Source: Lamellibrachia satsuma
Lineage: Eukaryota > Annelida > Polychaeta > Sabellida > Siboglinidae
Length of the DNA: 64,000 nt
Direction: 5' to 3'
Assembly (NCBI GenBank): GCA_033239005.1
Contig: BSQZ01000028.1
Span: forward strand, 6,334,911 to 6,398,910
The translations under genes and the position numbers were made by a program. Under the pieces are notes generated by a model that was not told where the DNA came from, did not search any database, and worked only from the letters and a program-made list of their open reading frames with translations. This document shows, one piece after another, positions 49,062 through 56,277 of this stretch. Every line of letters begins with the position of its first letter. Position 1 is the stretch's first letter.

Positions 49062-52000
49062 ACGTCATGTATTAAAAGTGTGCAATTGATCAATCCAATA
49101 TTTAATCATTGGACTTCTGTAATAAATTAAAGTGTGAAAATAATTCACAAAAACAAAGGCCTTTCTAAACAGCATAAACGGCTAAATATTGACAAGCGAA
49201 TGCGTTCGTTAAAAGATTTTACATAATTTGTAGTGAACATATGACTTGCCCTACAACGGGATGACAAGTTGTGTAAAAAAAAAAAATTATATGCAACAGT
49301 AATGTCTTTCAGACTCTGTTTATAAAAATTACACAATTTAAACTGTTTTTTTAAATTAACAATAGTAGTCACTTGACAATTAAGTGGCCTTATGCGACGA
49401 GAATAAGTGTTGTGTGCACCCAGTTTTACTGTTGCATTATTACAACTTGTAACACTGCACAGTTCCATGTACAACTAAGACATCCTGGAGACTGAACAAA
49501 TGACACAACCGTTTGAATGAGAAACTATCAAGATGACAATGAGAAATGTTCTACATAAATACTGCAAAGATATAAGACAGTTTGCTGAAGCAGCACCTGG
49601 GATTAGGGCTGATGCATGAATGCACCTTTTTATGCGACAACTGATAACACTGACAAAGGTTTCTTGATAAATCTCAGGGAGTAGGCTATTGCTAGCTAAT
49701 CAGTTATGATCTCCAGTGAAAGTGACACTGACAAGTTTGAGTTGGCACACCAAAATCTGAACACCCTTCGGTAGGTCTTTATAAATCAAGCAGCCTGCAT
49801 GTGTTACTTCAAGAGCAATGTATTCATCGCTAATAGTCTCAACTGCTGTTGAAACTTCCATTCTACAACTTCTGTAAGATTTGTCAAACATGGTTTAGTC
49901 TATGTCATCATTTGTATTGTCTAAACATGAATATGTTGCAATATCACACAATTATACATACTAATCCTGCCAAAATTGCAAAAGAGGTCTGGCTCGATAT
50001 ACTATTGCATTTAGCTATTCACACTTTTGCAAGTGACCCCAATCTAATCATCAAAGTCAATTCTTTAGATGATTTTAACAAAAGTATGCAGTCTTTTATC
50101 AAACCAACTGTGTTTATTACTTAAACTATTCACTACAAATCTGACCATCGACGAACCTGATTCGTGAATCAATTGAAGATGGAGTTTTAAGGGCTGACAT
50201 ATAAAGGTCATGAAAACCTTCACTAATGTTGCTGTTATTGGCATGAACTATGCAAAATATGATTAGAATTCAAACAAGAATAAACAGTTACATAACAAAA
50301 TTAATAAAGTTGATAATTGTTTAAGATAATGTATCTAAACAAATAATTTAACAGTCTAGGAGATGTTTGAAGACACATTTGCCTCTCCAAACAGCTATAT
50401 CAATAACAACCTAGATATATCAATAGCAGCCTAGCTATATCAATAACAGTCTAGCTATATTCATGACAAGGTAGTTCAATTGGCTGTTTAGATAACTTAG
50501 CATCAACTAGTGCAGAAACCTAATTCTCCAAAATTTGAAATTGTAATAAAGGGTTATTAATGGGTGGGCAAGTGGTTGGGGAGGTGGTTGGGGAGGTGGT
50601 TGGGGAGGTGGTTGAGTTAGTGAGAGGTTGGGAAAGTGGTTCGATGGGTTAGTGGTTGGGAAGGTGGGTGAGTGGTTGGGTGGGTTAGTGGTTGGCAAGG
50701 TGGTTGGGTGGATGAGTGGTTAGGGAGGTGGTTGGGTGGGTAAGTGGCTGGGGAGGTTGTTGGATGGGTAAGTGGGTGGGGAGGTGGTTGGGTGGATGAC
50801 TGGTTAGGGAGGTTGTTGGATGGGTAAGTGGGTGGGGAGGTGGTTGGGTGGATGAGTGGTTAGGGAGGTGGTTGGGTGGGTAAGTGGCTGGGGAGGTTGT
50901 TGGATGGGTAAGTGGTTGGCAAGGTGGTTGGGTGGATGACTGGTTAGGGAGGTGGTTGGGTGGGTAAGTGGCTAGGGAGGTTGTTGGATGGGTAAGTGGG
51001 TGGGGAGGTGGTTGGATGAGACCCTAATCAGCAACACACTGACAATGTTCACTGGTTGTGTAGATAGGCGCACAATGCTTAAGCAATCTGGATGTCAGCT
51101 TGTCATAAAAAGTCCAAACTGCCCACAACTGAATGAATGCAATTTTACACTGTTCTACCTTAGAGATGTAGTAATAAAAGTGAACAGCCAACTCCAGGCC
51201 TCCGGCTATATGTGCAAGCCTGTCATGTTGCCCAACTTTTAACAATGGACCTAGACTGGACGTGTTTCTGATAGTAAGTGGGTTTAATCTAAGTAAATCT
51301 AAATTCACCTCCACTCATCCATTTCTTGATTTTTACCCAATTTGGGAATAGCATGGAAACTTAGTCCTTTGTGTGTGGAATTGTAGCATCCCCCCATCAG
51401 AAAGGAAAAAGCAGAGACTATATTTATATTGCTGACATACGGTAACAGGAAAAGGGTTGTGCCATGTGGATTTTGCACATGCGTGTCACAACACAATCTC
51501 GCAAAATTCAAGTTGGCTATGCACTCTTATTAATGCTATATATCTGTTCTATGGTTTTACGAAACACAAGCATACGTAGATTGCAATACAAGATGAGATT
51601 GACTTGATGAATTTAGAAATAACAGCATTGCACAGGCATGCTAGTTGCGGGAGTTATTTCTATTTCTGATCTCTTCATGATGGGCACTGCTATTTCTGTT
51701 GCGCAGAGCAAGCAATAAAATCAAATGAATTAATCTGAATGCACACGTAATGAAATCTGAAAAAGCCAAGGCTATAAAGAGCCGTGGCACCATGGAGGTG
51801 TTCATATATACGGTGTAACGTACCTTAAATCATAGCAAGATAGAACATACCACTTTGATTACATGTATCTTTATTTGTGAAAATGAGAAACCTGTATCCT
51901 AGTTGCAATTTTAATGAGTTTATTTTTTATAGTGCACTTTCCCTGAAAGCTAAGTGCACTTGACATAAAATCCATCAAATAAACAAATATAAAAAAGTAT

Positions 52001-52206
52001 ATAATATATATATAATATGTATGTATGTAGAAAATACATATAAAACTGTGTTAAAATTTATTATAATAACATTAATTTATACACATTATTTATTAATACA
52101 AGCCAGCTCTGCAGATACTACAACTTGTTTAAGACTGTCACTCACCATGTTGATATAATACAGATTGCTGAGGCAGAGCGTAGCCAGGAAGCACCACTTC
52201 TGTCAT
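28984..52206 (-). CDS. APBB: Fe65/APBB-family adaptor protein gene, 15 coding exons
   Basis: Fe65-family proteins are cytosolic/nuclear adaptors. In vertebrates PTB2 binds the NPxY tail of APP-type receptors, PTB1 binds partners such as LRP1 and Tip60, and the WW domain binds proline-rich ligands. I assembled 15 minus-strand exons with GT donors and AG acceptors. All junction phases agree and the total is 2,070 nt (689 residues plus stop), close to the 700-760 usual in vertebrates. Order: N-terminal region resembling APBB2 (start MTEVVLP, KSRKKYAQLDI near 77-87, FLGYYAS near 142-148), acidic linker, WW domain (about 278-307), PTB1 (about 376-513, with FSVRSLGWV and IRVWGVGRD), PTB2 (about 541-668, with AECRVRFLSFLG), and a short tail ending in KFKKSS. 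It looks like a single invertebrate gene ancestral to APBB1/2/3. The exact ends of exons 3 and 10 are uncertain. No promoter was found. Confidence 0.93.
29515..30138 (+). repeat. 9-bp-based GA-rich repeat, two blocks
   Basis: GGAGACTAT and GGAGACCA(G/T) units in irregular order at 29,515-29,790 and 29,970-30,138, separated by about 180 bp of unique DNA. Lies in the last Fe65 intron. Open frames on both strands are repeat artefacts. Confidence 0.93.
30312..30420 (-). CDS. APBB: Fe65/APBB exon 14 (end of PTB2)
   Basis: 109 bp, residues 632-668. Encodes LCSFIMHTAQNHFIAHVFHC then EHSAGQLCKTIEAACK, the last strand and C-terminal helix of PTB2 (human FAFIM...[21 protein letters not shown]). Acceptor CCTTGCAG|ACTGTG. 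The donor TGCAAG|GTCCAT is weak but gives the phase 0 that exon 15 requires; read-through would reach a stop 12 codons later. Confidence 0.88.
31148..31221 (-). CDS. APBB: Fe65/APBB exon 13 (PTB2)
   Basis: 74 bp, residues 608-631. Encodes KPDNVLAECRVRFLSFLGIA then MKNV; ECRVRFLSFL is identical to human Fe65 PTB2. Acceptor TATGCATTCCAG|AAACCA, donor GTCAA|GTAAGT (phase 2). Confidence 0.95.
31589..31704 (-). CDS. APBB: Fe65/APBB exon 12 (PTB2)
   Basis: 116 bp, residues 569-607. Encodes GVEIANSAMQKVYAGVPSEK then WLFVSVAVAPSTITITEHG, the counterpart of GVDVINGALESVL...HVSVAPATLTI in human Fe65. Acceptor TGTGAGCAG|GTGTGG, donor CATGGG|GTATGT (phase 0). Confidence 0.92.
32260..32346 (-). CDS. APBB: Fe65/APBB exon 11 (start of PTB2)
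   Basis: 87 bp, residues 540-568. Encodes TSFPTPMEEPKKVLRCHYLG then TAQVPSAT; compare the vertebrate PTB2 start VEFPAPKNELVQKFQVYYLG. Acceptor ATTTTTGTCAG|ATACGT, donor CCACAG|GTCAGA (phase 1). Confidence 0.92.
32483..32610 (+). repeat. Dispersed repeat copy in Fe65 intron
   Basis: CATGCTAACTCATTTG...TTCGGTGAAACCATCGGA and ATCTGAACATCAACGAACCAG match copies at 5.2, 36.8 (inverted) and 50.1 kb. Confidence 0.5.
32754..32965 (-). CDS. APBB: Fe65/APBB exon 10 (end of PTB1 and inter-PTB linker)
   Basis: Encodes RDFAFVARDGRTRQHLCHVF, then RCDMPARRIANTLRDICRKL (C-terminal helix of PTB1), then a linker with no match. Acceptor TTATTACAG|AGACTT. The 3' end is uncertain: the next exon needs phase 1, and both CCAAGTG|GTCAAG (used here) and ATGAAAA|GTTCGT at 32,724 satisfy it. 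The alternative would lengthen the linker by 10 residues. Confidence 0.9.
33611..34272 (+). repeat. 44-bp minisatellite x 15
   Basis: Unit ATCATGAACAGAATGCACAA GTCACCATCAGAGTGAGGGA TTGC, highly homogeneous, in the intron between Fe65 exons 9 and 10, abutting a LINE 3' end. Confidence 0.97.
34273..34590 (-). pseudogene. 3' end of a CR1/L2-type LINE
   Basis: Minus-strand translation includes LFVPKTSLNLIKRAFFVAAP then KIWNELPVTLRS, the standard end of non-LTR RT ORFs (..RAFSVAAPKLWNSLP..LRS). It shares its 3' end with the copy at 58,740-59,045 (both contain CATTTCCACCTTAAATCG). 5'-truncated, in a Fe65 intron, abutting the 44-bp minisatellite. Confidence 0.85.
35273..35880 (+). repeat. 47-bp minisatellite x 13
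   Basis: Unit CTCTTGAAAGGATACAGCCA TGCTGCAATTACTGCGCGAA GTCTATT with TTG/TGG alternation. Same Fe65 intron as the 44-bp array. Confidence 0.97.
36205..36332 (-). CDS. APBB: Fe65/APBB exon 9 (PTB1, middle)
   Basis: 128 bp, residues 427-468. Encodes GKDLLMDLDDLHLVLINPQ and ends IHSIRVWGVGRDNG, matching the Fe65 PTB1 block GKDLLLQLED...ISIRVWGVGRDSG nearly residue for residue. Acceptor TGTTGTCCAG|GGCAAG, donor GGCAG|GTGGGT (phase 2). Confidence 0.95.
36408..36476 (+). repeat. 18-bp unit x 4
   Basis: CATGTTATATAGTATAAA repeated. Flanking sequence (AAAATCATGTTATATA ... CTAAATATGTTTTAATGAA) recurs at 39,042-39,117 as a dispersed repeat. Confidence 0.9.
36775..36950 (-). repeat. Dispersed repeat copy, inverted, in Fe65 intron
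   Basis: The reverse complement reads CATGCTAGCTTGTTTG...TTTTGGTGAAATCATCAGAC, matching 5,165-5,215 and 32,493-32,535. Confidence 0.5.
37036..37228 (-). CDS. APBB: Fe65/APBB exon 8 (PTB1, first part)
   Basis: 193 bp, residues 362-426. Contains VRFSVRSLGWVGIAEEDLTP then ERSSKAVNRCIVDLS, the unmistakable start of the Fe65 PTB1 domain (human: FAVRSLGWVEM...ELAPGRSSVAVNNCI). Acceptor TTGCCTGTAG|GGCCC, donor GGCGAA|GTACGT (phase 0). Confidence 0.95.
37326..37520 (+). repeat. 19-bp minisatellite x 10, left arm of inverted repeat
   Basis: GTTACCTGGTGTCCACAAA repeated about ten times. The reverse complement, slightly diverged, fills 37,790-37,990, making the arms of a hairpin. Confidence 0.97.
37595..37770 (+). 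repeat. 20-bp minisatellite in hairpin loop
   Basis: CATCTTTAATACATCAAAGA repeated nine times, with TTAAAGA/TCAAAGA variants; forms the loop between the inverted arms. Confidence 0.95.
37785..37990 (-). repeat. Right arm of inverted minisatellite
   Basis: Reverse complement of the left-arm unit (GGTGTCCACAAAGTTAC), with more variation (ATGGACACC, ACAAGATG). The flanking segment AAGTCTCTTTCATGGACAAA (reversed) also pairs with 37,518-37,545. Confidence 0.9.
38358..38479 (-). CDS. APBB: Fe65/APBB exon 7 (WW-PTB1 linker)
   Basis: 122 bp, residues 322-361, acceptor TTGTTTGCAG|AATCTT, donor CTCCAT|GTGAGT (phase 2). Encodes a Ser/Gly/Pro-rich start followed by HLHDFEDHAFRLVQQSLHS, probably helical, immediately before PTB1. 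Confidence 0.84.
38536..38985 (+). repeat. 29-bp minisatellite x 15
   Basis: Unit GTGTCATCTGCCCAGACAAG GTACTTAGA; the left half has CCCAGAC and the right half CCTAGAC. Intron between Fe65 exons 6 and 7. Confidence 0.97.
39623..39726 (-). CDS. APBB: Fe65/APBB exon 6 (second half of WW domain)
   Basis: 104 bp, residues 287-321, acceptor CTGTTTCCAG|ATGAGA, donor AACGAG|GTATCT (phase 0). Encodes DEKGPYYFHVKSGTAQRELP: the aromatic YYF strand and the conserved H are present. The position of the second WW-domain tryptophan (TTQWEPP in human Fe65) reads TAQRELP, so W is replaced by R303. Confidence 0.9.
39955..40041. repeat. (CT)n(AT)n microsatellite
   Basis: CTCTCTCCCTCTCC followed by (AT)n directly abutting the TIR element. 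Confidence 0.96.
40042..40858. mobile_element. TIR element, 817 bp, in a Fe65 intron
   Basis: Left end TACCGTAAATTTCCGTGTAT and, reversed, right end TACCGTATGTTTCCGTGTAT are inverted repeats continuing into AATACGC. Subterminal GGGTGCGTATTATACATGG occurs near both ends. The interior is CpG-rich compared with the intron and holds no intact transposase. It is inserted at the edge of an (AT)n microsatellite (TA target). Shares the TACCGTA start with the element at 2,469-2,780. Confidence 0.7.
40969..41023 (-). CDS. APBB: Fe65/APBB exon 5 (first half of WW domain)
   Basis: 55 bp, encodes DGEEEPSEVLPPGWEKHK. LPPGWE is the classic first strand of a WW domain with its first tryptophan (W282). Acceptor GGTTACAG|GATGGG, donor CACAAAG|GTGAGC (phase 1). 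Confidence 0.9.
41443..41626 (-). CDS. APBB: Fe65/APBB exon 4 (linker before WW)
   Basis: 184 bp, residues 207-268, with acceptor GGTTCACAG|TGACGAC and donor GCCCAG|GTAAAC (phase 0). Encodes DDKLLFINSPDSNDSGIQAD and a hydrophilic, lysine- and aspartate-rich remainder with no recognised fold. GC content is clearly above that of the flanking introns. Confidence 0.83.
42422..42577 (+). repeat. Direct duplication, ~89-bp offset
   Basis: GATATGGCTGTATTTAAG ... GAGAGAATGCAG(T/TC)TGTTTGGATGACAAA occurs twice with small differences. Confidence 0.9.
43196..43258 (-). CDS. APBB: Fe65/APBB exon 3 (acidic linker)
   Basis: Encodes DIGSALDLDQDNDLVWNQTT in the frame required by its neighbours; donor ACTGG|GTAAGC. 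The acidic-Trp stretch lies where vertebrate APBB1/2 have their acidic D/W-containing linker before the WW domain. Two acceptors fit the required phase: GATGTTAG at 43,259 (used here, with a better pyrimidine tract) and GCACCGCAG at 43,292. The second would add 33 bp (11 residues). Confidence 0.7.
43738..44213. mobile_element. TIR-like element with TCAAATAC ends
   Basis: Left TGCGGTCAAATACGTATTTG and right (reversed) GTGAGATCAAATAAAAATAC are imperfect inverted ends with many internal ATTTG(T)ATTT motifs in both orientations. Lies in a Fe65 intron. AT-rich MITE-like structure; superfamily unknown. Confidence 0.4.
44905..45066 (+). repeat. 74-bp unit x 2
   Basis: TGAGATGAACCAAGTACAGC ... ACAGTGCCAGTGTATG twice in tandem, nearly identical. 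Confidence 0.95.
45523..46425 (+). repeat. ~24-bp minisatellite, ~37 copies
   Basis: GATGTGTATAGTAGAACCCTGCCCT-type units with many variants; interrupted at 46,272-46,365 by four copies of the different CATTGCAGTAGACAGGGCGT unit. Fe65 intron 2. Confidence 0.93.
46994..47196 (+). repeat. 24-bp minisatellite x 8
   Basis: CATTGCAGTAGACAGGGCGT TTCA repeated, also embedded in the array 600 bp to the left. Only 85 bp from the 3' edge of Fe65 exon 2. Confidence 0.96.
47282..47777 (-). CDS. APBB: Fe65/APBB exon 2 (N-terminal region)
   Basis: This 496-bp exon, the longest of the gene, covers residues 21-185. Acceptor is TATTTTCCAG|ATAGTG and donor CTTAG|GTAAGT (phase 2). It holds the two short blocks that vertebrate APBB2 also carries in its N-terminal region, SRKKYA (78-83) and FLGYYA (142-147), in an otherwise low-complexity stretch rich in Asp, Thr, Ser and Ala. 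The basic SRKK block could be a nuclear-localisation or phosphorylation site, which is inference. Confidence 0.88.
48556..48905 (+). repeat. 46-bp minisatellite x 7.5
   Basis: Unit ACATTAATCATGTTTTACTT AGAATTAACACACTAAACAA TACAAC, near identical, Fe65 intron 1. Confidence 0.97.
49018..49062. repeat. (AT)n microsatellite, palindromic
   Basis: GTCCATATATAT...ATATATGGAC, a perfect palindrome including the flanks. Confidence 0.95.
50000..50190 (+). repeat. Dispersed repeat copy
   Basis: Shares CAATCTAATCATCAAAGTCA ATTCTTTAGATGATTTTA with 5,320-5,360 and the ATCTGACCATCGACGAACC block with 32,557-32,575. Encodes LIIKVNSLDDFNKSMQSFI, possibly a LINE ORF tail. Confidence 0.5.
50556..51015 (+). repeat. 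G-rich minisatellite (GGTGGTTGGGTGGGTAAGTG)n
   Basis: Irregular G/T-rich units with many runs of 2-4 G on the plus strand. Quadruplex-prone composition is inference. Fe65 intron 1. Confidence 0.93.
52146..52206 (-). CDS. APBB: Fe65/APBB exon 1 (start codon exon)
   Basis: Encodes MTEVVLPGYALPQQSVLYQH plus one base (phase 1 donor CATG|GTGAGT). The exon itself runs to 52,210, after a TTTTATTCAG acceptor, so at least one upstream 5' exon exists. The ATG at 52,206 is chosen because MTEVVLP resembles the MSEVLP-type start of vertebrate APBB2 and because the frame joins exon 2 correctly. Confidence 0.8.
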
Positions 52207-52454
52207 AATACTGAATAAAAGGCAAGGTGTTGAATTTATGCAAACACACGCAATGTTGTTTTTACTAAAAACAATATAACATTACTCAAAGACAAAGCCT
52301 GGAACAACCAACTCCTCATAATGTTGATATAAAAGGCACACCATTGAATTCATGCAAACTCAATCAAGCGTGCGCTATCATAAGTTGTTTTTATTTGAAA
52401 AAGTCATATAAGATGTGAAAAACTGTAAAGCCTACGGCAATACCACAAAGTATC

Positions 52455-53487
52455 CTCTCAATTAGGATGCATAAGGCTGGCTCCACTGAGACTAGCATTG
52501 CATATTTCTACATGTCAACAATTAGGATGCATAAGGCTGGCTCCACTGCGACTAGCATTGCAATATTTCCACATGTCAACAATTAGGATGCATAAGGCTG
52601 GCTCCACTGCGACTAGCATTGCAATATTTCTACATGTCAACAATTAGGATACATAAGGCTGGCTCCACTGCGACTAGCATTGCATATTTCTACATGTCAA
52701 CAATTAGGATGCATAAGGCTGGCTCCACTGCGACTAGCATTGCATATTTCTACATGTCAACAATTAGGATGCATAAGGCTGGCTCCACTGCGACTAGCAT
52801 TGCATATTTCTACATGTCAACAATTAGGATGCATAAGGCTGGCTCCACTGCGACTAGCATTGCATATTTCTACATGTCAACAATTAGGATGCATAAGGCT
52901 GGCTCCACTGCGACTAGCATTGCATATTTCTACGTCAACAATTAGGATGCATAAGGCTGGCTCCACTGCGACTAGCATTGCATATTTCTACATGTCAACA
53001 ATTAGGATACATAAGGCTGGCTCCACTGCTACTGGCACTGCATATTTCTACATGTCAACAATTAAGAAGCATAAGGCTGGCTCCACTGCGACTGGCATTG
53101 CATATTTCTACATGTCAACAATTAGGATGCATAAGGCTGGCTCCACTGCGACTGGCATTGCATATTTCTACATGTCAACAATTAGGATACATAAGGCTGG
53201 CTCCACTGCGACTGGCATTGCATATTTCTACATGTCAACAATTAGGATACATAAGGCTGGCTCCACTGCTACTGGCATTGCATATTTCTACATGTCAACA
53301 ATTAAGAAGCATAAGGCTGGCTCCACTGCGACTGGCATTGCATATTTCTACATGTCAACAATTAGGATGCATAAGGCTGGCTCCACTGCGACTGGCATTG
53401 CATATTTCTACATGTCAACAATTAGGATGCATAAGGCTGGCTCCACTGCGACTAGCATTGCATATTTCTACATGTCAACAATTAGGG
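52455..53487 (+). repeat. 60-bp minisatellite x 17
   Basis: Unit AACAATTAGGATGCATAAGG CTGGCTCCACTGCGACTAGC ATTGCATATTTCTACATGTC. The period is a multiple of three with no stop in two frames, hence the long spurious open frames. Starts about 250 bp upstream of the Fe65 start exon. Confidence 0.98.
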
Positions 53488-53539
53488 CTAGCAAAGCCAT
53501 TTATTGGTCACAATGATATTCAAGCTGGGATGACTACAG

Positions 53540-53930
53540 TGCAGCAGTGGAGCAGTACAGCAGTTAGAGCACTGGTCTGTCAGTTCAGCAGTTAGAGCAC
53601 TGGTCTGTAAGTTCAGCAGTTAGAGCACTGGTCTGTCAGTTCAGCAGTTAGAGCACTGGTCTGTCAGTTCAGCAGTTAGAGCACTGGTCTGTCAGTCGGG
53701 TGGACCGAGGTTTGAGTCCACCTATTGTTGTTTCAAAACTTGAAAGTTCGTTCACCCCACTTTGCCTGTGTCTTTCCGAAGAGACACTAAAAGCCGTTGA
53801 TCCCTTCTATCTGGCGTCTACACTAGGGGAAATGAAAGTTTCCACACGGGGTAAATGTGTAACCCATCATGCACTCACAAACTCCAACATGCACCATTTG
53901 TATCTAGGATGGGCGATGAATTAACTACTG
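53540..53930 (+). mobile_element. tRNA-derived SINE with tandemly amplified A-box region
   Basis: GCAGTTAGAGCACTGGTCTG matches a pol III A box and GGTTTGAGTCC (about 53,709-53,719) a B box. The following body, containing TTTCCGAAGAGACACTAAAA, resembles the conserved core of invertebrate Meta/Nin-DC-type SINEs. The A-box unit GTTCAGCAGTTAGAGCACTG is repeated five times with a 25-bp period (53,565-53,695) before the single B box. Confidence 0.75.
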
Positions 53931-54389
53931 CCAATAAACCAACTAGCATGCCTTGTCCACACGGATACCAGTGCTGCAGAAAATGTCATTGTGGTCACTT
54001 TGTATGGTCACTCTGAGTTACCGCTGACCACACTGGCCCCAAAAAATGGGTGATCTAATGAGAAAACCTACACGAGTGCCAAGCCAATGTGACGTTCTCA
54101 AGTGGCACTCAAAGCGGTTGACATCTGTCTTGTCACAAGGCTTTCTAGTTGCATTGCCACAAGAGACAAGTCTAAGTAAGCAAGGACGAGATGATTTTCC
54201 GTGACAGTGCCTTTACAAGGCCACAGCATGGTTGCAACATGACTAGGAGAACCACACACCTCAGCTAGTGATTCTCAGACAAATTGTATAAAATAATAAT
54301 AGTATCTTCTTCTTCTTAGCTGCTGTTTTATTCAACATCGTACATTGATGTAATATTCCCAAAACATTATTTATTTTCCACTCACAGGT

Positions 54390-54957
54390 CATAAAGGTGC
54401 TCACTTTGAGTGCATGCAGGTAAGTTTGCTCACGTTGAGCACATACAGGTAGGTTTGTTCACTATGAGCACATGCAGGTAGGTTAATTGCTCACTTTAAG
54501 AGCAGGTAGGTAGGTTAATTGCTCACTTTGAGTGCAGGCAGGTAGGTTAATTGCTTCCCTTGAGCACATGCAGGCAGGTCTGCTCACTTTGAGCGCACGC
54601 AGGCAGGTTTGCTCACTTTGAACGTATGCAGGTAGGTTTGTTCACTTTGAGTGCAGACAGGTAGATTTGCTCACTTTGAGCTCATGCAGGTAGGTTTGCT
54701 CACTTTGAGCACATCCAGGCAAGTTTGCTCACTTTGAGCACAGGCAGGTAGGTTTGTTCACTTTGAGCGCATGCAAGTAGGTTTGCTCACTTTGAGCGCA
54801 TGTAGGTAGGTTTGTTCACTTTGAGCACATATAAGTAGATTTGCTCACTTTGAGCACAGGCAGGTGGTTTGCTCACTTTGAGCACATGCAGGTAGGTTTG
54901 CTCACTTTGAGCACATGCAGGTAGGTTTGCTCACTTTGAGCACATGCAGGTAGGTTT
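54390..54957 (+). repeat. 29-bp minisatellite ~20 copies
   Basis: GTAGGTTTGCTCACTTTGAG CACATGCAG with substitutions. Confidence 0.95.
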
Positions 54958-55371
54958 GCATTATTGCAGCTGAAGTGTCATCTGGTGAATATGAAGTTGC
55001 CAAAGTTGCACACAGGTTGACGTCATTCAAAGTATTATGTAGCGGGGTGATACAGGGTCTGAAGTTAACTGATGTCGGTTTCATGAAGTGTCATGTGCAC
55101 ATGCATCATTGTTTTGACATCATTCCTAATTATGTATTGCATTTTGCAGAAAAAAAATCTGGTGGCCAAAAACTTCCCATACATTAGCCACACCATTCAC
55201 CATGTTTTCCTTTCAATTCTCAAACTGAAATATTTTCACTAAAAAGTTGAATAAACTCTACTGTCTGCTAGAGCAATCAGAGTGTCTGTAAATTAGTCTT
55301 TGTGACATCTTTAAACGACAAACTTTGGCAAAAAAACATCCTATACAGATCCACTGTATGTTGAATAACTA

Positions 55372-56030
55372 GTATGATGACAAAGAGGACCCACCAGTGA
55401 CCAGCATGATGACACAGAGGACCCACCAGTGACCAGTATGATGACACAGAGGACCCACTTTATCCAATAGGCATCCATGTTACAAATGTCAGGGATTTTC
55501 CTTGCATGTGCAGACTTTGTCTTTGCACTGGCAGTGATATGTTGCTGGCAAGGAAAATGATAAACTAGATAAAAGTTGGTTAACTAATTTTCTCTGAATA
55601 ACAGAAAAGATAGATAATATCTGTTACATGCAAGTGACCAGTATAATGATATAGAAGACCCACCAGTGACCAGTATGATGACAGGGGACCGACCAGTGAC
55701 TAGCATGATGACACCCTGGACCCACCAGTGACCAGCATGACACAGAAGACCCACCAGTGACCAGCATGATGACACAGAGGACCAACAAGTGACAAGTAGA
55801 GTGACAGAAGACCCACCAGTGACCAGAATGATGACACAGAGGACCCATGATGGCCCAGTAGAATGACACAGAGAAACCACCAGTGACCAGTATGATTACA
55901 CAACGGACCTGCCAGTGACTAGTATGATAACACAGCAGACACACCAGTGACCAGTATGGCAACACAGAGGACCTACCAGTATGATGACACAGTGAACTTA
56001 CCAGTGACCAGTATAATGACCTACCAGTTA
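55372..56030 (+). repeat. ~32-bp diverged minisatellite
   Basis: ATGATGACACAGAGGACCCA CCAGTGACCAGT units in two blocks (55,372-55,460 and 55,632-56,030) separated by unique DNA; reaches the exon-like segment at 56,027. Confidence 0.92.
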
Positions 56031-56277
56031 TGAGGCCATGTATGGGGTTAGTCTGCAATAGCCAACTGTTATTCCAGCGATTCACGTTCCTATACAACGA
56101 GCCATTCCAGTCAGCATTCCTGTTGATCAGTTTCCTGGTGCGTGTGCGCTGCGCATACAGCTGCAGTAAGCGAGTGCGCACCTCACGAGGTAGGTTTGCC
56201 CGCCACACCTCGGGAGGCAGGTGTGCTGACTGCCTACGCAGCAGGGACGAGTTTCGCAGTGTCATTGTGTCTCTCAT
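56027..56277 (-). CDS. Possible exon or short ORF, Arg-rich, unknown family
   Basis: Minus-strand open frame starting ATG at 56,277: MRDTMTLRNSSLLRRQSAHL, then Arg/Leu-rich sequence ending LLQTNPIHGLIT. Composition is far less AT-rich than the surroundings and the frame is non-repetitive, unlike the minisatellite next to it. It ends at two overlapping donors, ACTG|GTAGGT and GGTAG|GTCATT. The second would join in frame to the exon at 52,210 and give Fe65 an N-terminal extension. The first would put a TGA overlapping the Fe65 ATG, making this a leader ORF. It could also belong to a different gene. No family recognised. Confidence 0.4.

Noticed and set aside
49145..49474. 109-codon minus-strand frame as a gene
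   Set aside because: No recognisable domain, AT-driven composition, lies within Fe65 intron 1; possibly old element DNA but unsupported.
52619..53595. Long open frames with 20-residue protein repeats
   Set aside because: 60-bp minisatellite whose period is a multiple of three; two frames open at once and no homology.
53560..53720. tRNA gene
   Set aside because: A and B boxes are present but A boxes are multiplied and no cloverleaf closes; it is a tRNA-derived SINE.
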